A stretch of 5,189 nucleotides of DNA. Origin: Defluviitaleaceae bacterium (GTDB lineage Bacteria > Bacillota_A > Clostridia > Lachnospirales > WQUN01). Location: the NCBI GenBank assembly GCA_009779525.1, contig WREB01000118.1, positions 1 through 5,189 of the forward strand, in the 5' to 3' direction. Shown in pieces: positions 1 to 5,189 of this stretch (its first letter is position 1; every line of letters starts with the position of its first letter). Under the pieces are notes generated by a model. That model was given only the letters and a program-made list of their open reading frames with translations. It searched no databases and had not been told where the DNA came from. The position numbers were made by a program, and so were the translations under genes.

Positions 1-1
1 C

Positions 2-3000
2 TTAGCCGACCAATGAATCGCTCATCAAATCCATTTTCATAAGCTCGCTCTTCGCGGCGTGAAAATCGTAATCCTCCATATGCCGGATCAACTCGCCGCT
101 TCCCCTAACCCGGCGGACGCAGTCGATCATCTTAAGGCACTCCGGGTTTCCGCCTCTTAAAAGCTGTTCCAATTCCCCAAGCAATTTTCGCGCGGCCGCG
201 CCGTCGAGTTCGGCAATTATTTCCTGCTGGGCGCGGTCCGGCGTTTCGCCAAGGTACGGGCTTAACTCGTCAAGCGTTGCACGAAGCTCGCTTCGAAGGC
301 TATTCATCTGCTCATCCGTAACCCGGTTTTCGCCGCCGGCGAGCGCCGCCTCGACCGTTTGCGCGGCTTGCTGCAGCGCGCTTCTCCCGATTAGGCCGGC
401 GTTGCTTTTTAGCGTATGGACTAGCCTGTGCGCAAGAGTTATATCGTTGGCGTTTAATGCGTCCGCGATTTCGCCGGACCTGTTTTGGTTGCGGGTCGCG
501 AAATCGGTCTTCAACTGCCTTTGGATTTCCGTTTCCGCTTTTTTATTCTCAAATTCGCTCTCGCCGACATAGGCGACAGGCGTAAGATATTTTGAAAGAC
601 AGCGCCATAACGCCTCCGACGTGAACGGCTTGCCCACATAGTCAAGCATTCCCGCGGTTTTGTACAGCTCCCTGGCCTCCGCCATGACGTTCGCCGTCAT
701 CGTCACGATCGGGGTACCCGTCCCGATTTCGATGATTTTAGGGGCGGCGGTCAGTCCGTCCATGACAGGCATATGGATATCCATCAGGACCAGGTCGAAC
801 GGCTTTATTCCGTTGTTGAAGCGCGACTGCACCTTGTCGATGCCTTCCCGCCCGTTTTCCGCTATCTCGACGTCCAACCCGACCCTGCTCAAATGGTCGA
901 TGATGACGCGCTGGTTCATCTGGTTGTCCTCGCAAACCAGCACCTCGCCAACGAACATCGGCTTTTCAAGCCCGTCGACATGATTGCCCGTCTCCGACGC
1001 CACTGATGAAATTTCCGCCGTCTCGAATGTCAGCTCAAACCCGATTGCCGTGCCCGCGCCGGGTTCGCTTTGGATATCTAAGCTTCCGCCCATCAGGTCC
1101 AGTATGTTTTTGGTAATCGTCATGCCAAGGCCGGTCCCGCCGTACTTGCGCGTCGTGCTGATATCAGCCTGTATGAACGGCTCGAAAATTTTTGCGATTT
1201 GCTCGGACGTCATTCCAATTCCGGTGTCCTTTACCTCGAAGCGAAGCGTGATTTCGCTTTCGGTCTCCTCGACGACGATTATAGACAAACTGACGCTTCC
1301 GGCTTCCGTGAACTTAACGGCGTTTGAAAGAAGGTTGATAAGCACCTGGCGCAGCTTGGTCGGATCGCCGACGATTGCCCTCCCGAACGATGATTCCGCG
1401 TAAAATTGCAAATCGATGTTTTTTTCGACGGCTTTCGGCTTGATCGTCGTCTTGCAAGACTCAAGCAGCTTCCGCGCGTCAAATGGCACTGCCTCAATCT
1501 CCATGTTTCCCGACTCGACTTTCGAGATGTCCAGAATGTCGTTGATTATTTGCAAAAGCAGCCCCGCGTTTTCCTCGATCATGGCGAGGTATTCCCTTGC
1601 GGCCGGGTCCGCTTCGGCGCCAAGGGCCAGCTCGGTGAACCCGATGATGCTGTTTATTGGGGTGCGTATCTCGTGGCTCATGTTGGCTAGAAACATGGTT
1701 TTAGCGACCGAAGCGACCTCCGCCGCCTTCGTGGCTTCGCGAAGCTTTTCTTGGTTTTCGATACGGACCGTTTCATCCTTGATCGCGTTGAAGAACACAT
1801 AGGAATTGTCGACCCATTTGATGATCGCCGCCCTGCCTCCGATGTACCTGCCGGATTCGCCGTCGAGCATCCCGTCGTAATCGAAATACGGGTATGACTC
1901 CTTATTTGGCATCAGTTTGTCCATCTGGCAGATCTTGCATGGCTGGTCGAGATTCCTGACCGTTTTGTGGCATGTTTTCCCAACGTAGTCGTCCCTGTCC
2001 ATTCCGTGGTATTCCGCCATGCTGCGGTTGACGTAGAGCAGGCGGCGGTCGGCGTCCACGACCGATATCATGGTGTCCAAATGATCCATGACGGCCATCG
2101 TCTTTCTCATTATCGAAATTGATTCCGCCAGTTTTTTTATGCTTTGGATAATCTCTTTATACGAACCCGAATATTTGCTGTCGTCCACGTGGATGTCTAC
2201 GTCGCTGAACTTGTCAAGGTCGCTCGTCAAATAGGCGAGGTCGCTTAAAATCGATTTTATGACATCCGCCAATCGGTAGATATTTATGGTCAGCAGATTG
2301 ATTTCATTTTTGGAATTAGTGTTTTCGCTTGCGCCGTCGCTGTCCAGATAGCCGTCGGATATGTTTTTTACGAGCTGCGAAAGATGGGTTATCGGCTTTA
2401 TGATCCGAGCCGTTATGAGCAGCAAGAACATGCTAGAGCCGACGAGTCCCGCCATGCCGATCAAAAAAATCGCCGCCTGCATCGCGTTCCTTTCGGCGAG
2501 CAATTCCGCGTTCGAACACCCCGTCGCGATAATCGCGATTATTTCGCCGTGCTCGTCTAAAATCGGCAGAAACGATATGCTGTAGCTTTTTCCGCCTACC
2601 GTATCGTTGCCCAACACTTCTTTTTTCGTCGAATAGATCTCCTCAGCCACGAAGTCTGGGAGCGGTCTGTTTTTAAGCCGTTCTCCGTTCACCCTTACCG
2701 TACCGGTAACCATTTCGTCGTCGATAAAGACCCCGAAGTCGGCGTGATAATGCTCCTTAAGCCAATCGAGCTTTTCGACGGTGTCGAACCTTACGCCCGA
2801 GGAAACGACGCCTATGAGCGTGCCGTCAAAATCGTAGACCGGCGCGCCGGTGCGTACCGACAGCTTCACGACGGTGCCTTCCTCGATGCAGGTATAAACC
2901 GTTCCGCCCAAGGCTTCCTTTATGTTTTTTTGGTACGCGATCGAATCGCCGTACTTGCCATGGTCGTGGGTCCTCGCCAAAACGATTCCGTCCGCGTCGG

Positions 3001-3310
3001 TTATGGTAAAAAAGTCAACGTGGTACAAATCGATCGAGGAAGCCAATATGTCGATGATTTTCTCCCTGTCCCGACTTGCTATCGCCGCGATCACCTTCGC
3101 CTCGCTCGACGCCGCGAGGGCGGCGATCCGCGAATCGCTCTCGCAGTCGTCCATATGCCTTTTAAGCCCGTTGGCGGCCACCGAAATCCGCTCGCCAAAA
3201 AGGATGTCGGTATACTCGGAAAACCTGATCGACGAAAAAATAAACGTCGTCACGACAAGCACGACAAGTATGCAGACCGTCGGTATTATGATTTTCCATT
3301 TTATGCTCAT
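2..3310 (-). CDS. Membrane hybrid histidine kinase: Cache sensor-HAMP-PAS-HisKA-HATPase-REC-HPt-helical tail
   Basis: The product has 1102 residues and should sit in the cytoplasmic membrane, sensing outside and signalling inside. Transmembrane helix 1 (about 7-27) and helix 2 (about 277-300) flank an extracytoplasmic region (28-275). That region resembles tandem PAS-like Cache folds, with ITDADG near 103-108 and a second module at about 180-265; the ligand is unknown. Next come HAMP (about 300-355), a linker (356-400), and PAS (about 405-512) with C447, C458 and C461. A coiled coil leads into HisKA with the H-box MSHEIRTP and His546. HATPase_c (about 645-765) has N659/N663, G1 DTGIGM at 695-700 and G2 GGTGLGM at 724-730. 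The receiver (about 788-908) has E794-D795, D844, T872 and K894. HPt (about 930-1018) has an HTLKS motif with His965. A helical tail (1021-1102) ends the protein. All phosphotransfer residues are present, so an internal His-Asp-His relay is expected, ending at His965 for hand-off to an unseen regulator. The start is the ATG overlapping the upstream stop; TAA lies at 4-2. Confidence 0.95.
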   Translation of the reverse strand: MSIKWKIIIPTVCILVVLVVTTFIFSSIRFSEYTDILFGERISVAANGLKRHMDDCESDSRIAALAASSEAKVIAAIASRDREKIIDILASSIDLYHVDFFTITDADGIVLARTHDHGKYGDSIAYQKNIKEALGGTVYTCIEEGTVVKLSVRTGAPVYDFDGTLIGVVSSGVRFDTVEKLDWLKEHYHADFGVFIDDEMVTGTVRVNGERLKNRPLPDFVAEEIYSTKKEVLGNDTVGGKSYSISFLPILDEHGEIIAIIATGCSNAELLAERNAMQAAIFLIGMAGLVGSSMFLLLITARIIKPITHLSQLVKNISDGYLDSDGASENTNSKNEINLLTINIYRLADVIKSILSDLAYLTSDLDKFSDVDIHVDDSKYSGSYKEIIQSIKKLAESISIMRKTMAVMDHLDTMISVVDADRRLLYVNRSMAEYHGMDRDDYVGKTCHKTVRNLDQPCKICQMDKLMPNKESYPYFDYDGMLDGESGRYIGGRAAIIKWVDNSYVFFNAIKDETVRIENQEKLREATKAAEVASVAKTMFLANMSHEIRTPINSIIGFTELALGAEADPAAREYLAMIEENAGLLLQIINDILDISKVESGNMEIEAVPFDARKLLESCKTTIKPKAVEKNIDLQFYAESSFGRAIVGDPTKLRQVLINLLSNAVKFTEAGSVSLSIIVVEETESEITLRFEVKDTGIGMTSEQIAKIFEPFIQADISTTRKYGGTGLGMTITKNILDLMGGSLDIQSEPGAGTAIGFELTFETAEISSVASETGNHVDGLEKPMFVGEVLVCEDNQMNQRVIIDHLSRVGLDVEIAENGREGIDKVQSRFNNGIKPFDLVLMDIHMPVMDGLTAAPKIIEIGTGTPIVTMTANVMAEARELYKTAGMLDYVGKPFTSEALWRCLSKYLTPVAYVGESEFENKKAETEIQRQLKTDFATRNQNRSGEIADALNANDITLAHRLVHTLKSNAGLIGRSALQQAAQTVEAALAGGENRVTDEQMNSLRSELRATLDELSPYLGETPDRAQQEIIAELDGAAARKLLGELEQLLRGGNPECLKMIDCVRRVRGSGELIRHMEDYDFHAAKSELMKMDLMSDSLVG
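3307..3310 (-). other. ATGA stop-start overlap coupling the two kinase genes
   Basis: On the minus strand the start ATG (3310-3308) and the stop TGA (3309-3307) share bases. The 20 bases ahead of the ATG hold only weak purine-rich matches (GAGG and GGCGGA, 10 or more bases away). The downstream kinase is therefore probably translated by ribosomes finishing the upstream gene. This is typical of genes whose products are made in a fixed ratio. Confidence 0.85.
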
Positions 3311-4869
3311 GCCACGTTGTCCGCCTCGGAATTATTTGCGACATACCGGCTTACCAGGCGCATGATTTTTTCGAAATCCAGCGGCTTGACGAGACAGTCG
3401 GTCATTCCGGCCGAGAGGTAGCCCGCGACGTCCTCCGGGCTCGTGTTCGCCGTCACCGCTATTATAGGAACCACCCGGCCTTCCGATGCGCCGAGGGAGC
3501 GTATATGGCGGGTCGCCTCGACGCCGTCCATTCCGGGCATATTAATGTCCATCAAAACGATGTCGTATTTAGCCGGGGCCGTTTTAAACAGCTCGACGGC
3601 TTCGATCCCGTTTTCGGCGCACTCGAACTGCATCTGGGTGTCCTCGAAAAGCGCCATGATGATCTCGCGGTTAATTTCGACGTCGTCGGCCAAAAGCATC
3701 GTGTTGCCCGCGAAAGTCGCCGGCGTTTCGGCTTCGGCGTTCGGCAGCCTGATTCGGGCCTTGAACGTGAACGAAAACACGGAACCCTTGCCGGGCTCCG
3801 ATTCAAGCCAGATTTTGCCGTCCATTTTCTCGACGATAATTTTAGACAAATGCAACCCCGTTCCGGCTCCGCCGAATTTTCTAGCAGAGCCGCCGTCGGC
3901 CTGCTCGAACGCGGAAAAAATTAATTCGCGCTTGTCCCAAGGTATTCCGACGCCGTTGTCCCTCACGTCGATCCGCAATGTCGCGCGTTCGTTATCGAAC
4001 GCCGCGTATTGCGCGCTTACTTGTATCGTCCCGTGCTCCGGCGTGAACTTGCCCGCGTTTGAAAGCAGGTTGCCAATTACCTGCGCTAGCCGCTTCCCGT
4101 CTCCGACGAGGGTTTCCGGGATCGTCGGGTCCATTTCGCATATCAGCGTCTGACGCTTGCCTTCAGTCGACCGTTTGGCCCTCTCCAGCTCGTTTTGCAT
4201 CAAACCGGCAAAATAAAATTCATCGTTGGCAAGCAAAAAATTTCCGTCGCTCAAATCGGAAATGTCCAGCACGTCCTCGACGAGCTTCAGTAAATCCTGC
4301 GAGGCGGCGGCGGACTTATTTAAAAAATTATCTTTGGCGGAAATGTCGTCGGCATTTTGGGCCAAAGCCGTCATGCCTATTATCGCGTTTAACGGCGTGC
4401 GCAGTTCGTGGCTCATGCGCGATAAAAATTCGCTTTTGGCGCGGCTGCTTTTTTCGGCGATTTCCTTTTCGATTATCAAACGCATTTGATTTACTATCTT
4501 AAGCTGGTTTTTGATGCGCAGCCTGACGATGGCTTCGTTGAATGGTTTGCTTATATAGTCGTCCGCGCCCAGCTCCAGCCCCTTTGTTTCGTCCTCGTCG
4601 GTGTCGAGGCCCGTGATGAAGATGACGGGGATGTTTCGCGTCTTTTCCGACTTCTTCAATTCCGACAGCACTTCGTACCCGCTCATGCCGGGCATGACGA
4701 TGTCGAGCAGTATGAGGTCGGGCGCAAATTCCGCGGCATGCCTTAGCGCCTGCGCGCCGTCCTTCGCCATATGCAGGGTGGACGCGGAGCCCAGCAAATC
4801 GTTCAGATACATCAGGTTCGCTTTTTCGTCGTCGACGATCAGTATTTTACTTTTTGTTTCGCCTTCCAT
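3307..4869 (-). CDS. Soluble hybrid histidine kinase, REC-HisKA-HATPase-REC
   Basis: The predicted product has 520 residues and no membrane segment or signal peptide, so it is a cytoplasmic phosphorelay kinase. Domains in order: a receiver (about 7-122) with acidic D13-D14, phospho-acceptor D56, T86 and K108; a helical coiled-coil linker (about 118-148); HisKA with the H-box MSHELRTP and phosphorylated His154; HATPase_c (about 250-372) with N-box N267/N271, G1 DNGVGIP at 304-310, an F-box around 317-325 and G2 glycines G334, G336 and G338; and a second receiver (about 389-510) with D395-D396, D441, T473 and K495. All catalytic residues appear intact. There is no HPt and no DNA-binding domain, so onward transfer needs a separate HPt, plausibly the one in the adjacent kinase. 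The N-terminal receiver suggests that another kinase or relay controls it. The ATG at 4869 follows a strong ribosome site; a TTG eight codons upstream is less likely. Its TGA overlaps the next gene's ATG. Confidence 0.95.
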   Translation of the reverse strand: MEGETKSKILIVDDEKANLMYLNDLLGSASTLHMAKDGAQALRHAAEFAPDLILLDIVMPGMSGYEVLSELKKSEKTRNIPVIFITGLDTDEDETKGLELGADDYISKPFNEAIVRLRIKNQLKIVNQMRLIIEKEIAEKSSRAKSEFLSRMSHELRTPLNAIIGMTALAQNADDISAKDNFLNKSAAASQDLLKLVEDVLDISDLSDGNFLLANDEFYFAGLMQNELERAKRSTEGKRQTLICEMDPTIPETLVGDGKRLAQVIGNLLSNAGKFTPEHGTIQVSAQYAAFDNERATLRIDVRDNGVGIPWDKRELIFSAFEQADGGSARKFGGAGTGLHLSKIIVEKMDGKIWLESEPGKGSVFSFTFKARIRLPNAEAETPATFAGNTMLLADDVEINREIIMALFEDTQMQFECAENGIEAVELFKTAPAKYDIVLMDINMPGMDGVEATRHIRSLGASEGRVVPIIAVTANTSPEDVAGYLSAGMTDCLVKPLDFEKIMRLVSRYVANNSEADNVA

Positions 4870-4879
4870 CGGGTTAATG

Positions 4880-4887
4880 CTCCTCCC
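4880..4887 (-). promoter_or_regulatory. Strong ribosome binding site that sets the REC-HK-REC kinase start
   Basis: The minus strand reads GGGAGGAG, ending 10 bases before the ATG at 4869. This is a near-ideal Shine-Dalgarno core at a slightly long spacing. It lies downstream of the in-frame TTG at 4893, which has no ribosome site of its own, and so favours the ATG. Confidence 0.75.
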
Positions 4888-4899
4888 AATCAATCGTCC

Positions 4900-4950
4900 G
4901 CGCCGACAGCTTTGCGTTCGCTAAATTTTGCCGTCAGCATTCGTCGGCGC
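4900..4950 (-). repeat. 8-bp perfect inverted repeat flanking the small gene's stop codon
   Basis: The arms GCGCCGAC (4900-4907) and GTCGGCGC (4943-4950) are exact reverse complements separated by 35 bases. In the minus-strand transcript they would form a GC-rich stem. The loop contains the TGA of the small gene (4934-4936), and the stem ends about 12 bases before the kinase ribosome site. The loop can form only weak internal stems, such as the UUU-GC / GC-AAA pairing. No U-run follows, so it is not a canonical intrinsic terminator. An 8-bp match at this distance is expected a few times by chance in 5 kb, so its biological role is unproven. Confidence 0.4.
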
Positions 4951-5155
4951 TGTACAGTCTCTTCGACCCGTCGTTAAACGTGACTTCGACTTGATACGGC
5001 CAGTTTTTTACCGTGTAGCTCACGTTCCTTATCGAAACCGGCTGCGGGTGCGCGGCTTCGCAGTTTTTCGCGTCGTGCAGATTCTTGAATTCATGCTTGC
5101 ATTTCCTGCAGCGGAAAAACATCAGGGGCATATTTGAGCAGTTGCTTTTTCCCAC
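4934..5155 (-). CDS. Small hypothetical protein with a C2H2-like (C-C-C-H) zinc finger; 5' end uncertain
   Basis: From a GTG start the product is 73 residues. No signal peptide or membrane segment is visible, so it is probably cytoplasmic. Residues 16-36 have the spacing C16-x2-C19-x12-C32-x3-H36, with Phe23 at the position usual in classical C2H2 fingers. Only the third ligand differs (Cys for His). The finger is followed by a basic and aromatic stretch that looks like beta strands (roughly residues 40-68, including a VTFNDGSKRLY segment) and a C-terminal Cys73. Short bacterial and phage proteins with one finger plus such a tail exist (recollection), but I cannot name a family or a target; nucleic-acid or protein binding is inference. 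The GTG has an AAGGGA sequence just upstream with a short spacer. However, the frame has no stop between this GTG and the right window edge, so a start further upstream is possible. ATG at 5131 lacks a ribosome site. The gene lies 64 bases ahead of the kinase start at 4869 on the same strand and may share its transcript. Confidence 0.7.
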   Translation of the reverse strand: MGKSNCSNMPLMFFRCRKCKHEFKNLHDAKNCEAAHPQPVSIRNVSYTVKNWPYQVEVTFNDGSKRLYSADEC

Positions 5156-5158
5156 GAG

Positions 5159-5164
5159 TCCCTT
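5159..5164 (-). promoter_or_regulatory. Possible ribosome binding site for the zinc-finger protein
   Basis: On the minus strand AAGGGA lies 3 bases before the GTG at 5155. The core matches a Shine-Dalgarno sequence, but the spacer is shorter than usual. The reading frame is also open upstream, so this supports the GTG start only moderately. Confidence 0.4.
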
Positions 5165-5189
5165 TTCTATTTTTAAGCGCGTTTGGTTA

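Noticed and set aside
2744..3421. Plus-strand open frame of 225 residues spanning the junction of the two kinase genes
   Set aside because: It lies fully antisense to two kinase genes with clear domains. Its translation is rich in Arg, Asp and Val with no recognisable motif, and I see no strong ribosome site. It is a shadow frame.
3443..4153. Plus-strand open frame of 236 residues antisense to the soluble kinase
   Set aside because: The translation is Ser/Pro/Ile-rich low-complexity sequence, typical of the reverse complement of a real gene. The opposite strand encodes intact HATPase and receiver motifs.
4867..4893. TTG start eight codons upstream for the soluble kinase
   Set aside because: No ribosome site precedes the TTG. 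GGGAGGAG lies between it and the ATG at 4869, and the receiver fold begins right after that ATG.
4900..4950. Intrinsic terminator between the small gene and the kinase
   Set aside because: The stem is only 8 bp with a 35-base loop, and no run of U follows on the minus-strand transcript.
5167..5177. A/T-rich TTAAAAATAGA as a -10 promoter element
   Set aside because: It sits too close to the GTG to leave room for a start site upstream of the ribosome site, and no -35 element can be judged at the window edge.

Overview
The window holds three genes, all on the minus strand and tightly packed. In transcription order (right to left) they are a small zinc-finger-like protein (stop at 4934), a soluble REC-HK-REC hybrid histidine kinase (start best placed at 4869) and a large membrane-anchored hybrid histidine kinase (3310 to 2). 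There is no RNA gene, mobile element, CRISPR array or convincing terminator. No stretch over 65 bases lacks a gene, so the long plus-strand reading frames are antisense shadows of the kinases.

The organism is bacterial. The base composition looks close to balanced or slightly GC-rich by eye. The larger kinase has a style common in anaerobic Bacillota, Synergistota, Spirochaetota and similar gut or sediment bacteria: a periplasmic Cache-type sensor, HAMP, a linker with an SKYSGSYKEII-like segment, a PAS domain with a PCxxC motif, then HisKA, HATPase, REC, HPt and a helical tail. This is recollection of family style, and I cannot place the species.

Layout. Positions 4934-5155 (possibly running past the right edge) encode a short protein with a C-x2-C-x12-C-x3-H finger. 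A 64-base gap to the next start (4870-4933) carries a good Shine-Dalgarno sequence and part of an 8-bp inverted repeat. Positions 3307-4869 encode the soluble hybrid kinase. Its stop codon overlaps the next start in an ATGA arrangement, and 2-3310 encodes the membrane hybrid kinase, which ends at the left edge.

How they may work together (inference): the two kinases are very likely co-translated and form one signalling unit. The membrane kinase would sense an extracellular ligand through its Cache region, and possibly a redox or metal state through its PAS cysteines. Its HPt domain is the only one in the window, and it could serve both its own receiver and the receivers of the soluble kinase. 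No DNA-binding or enzymatic output domain is encoded here, so the final target lies outside the window.
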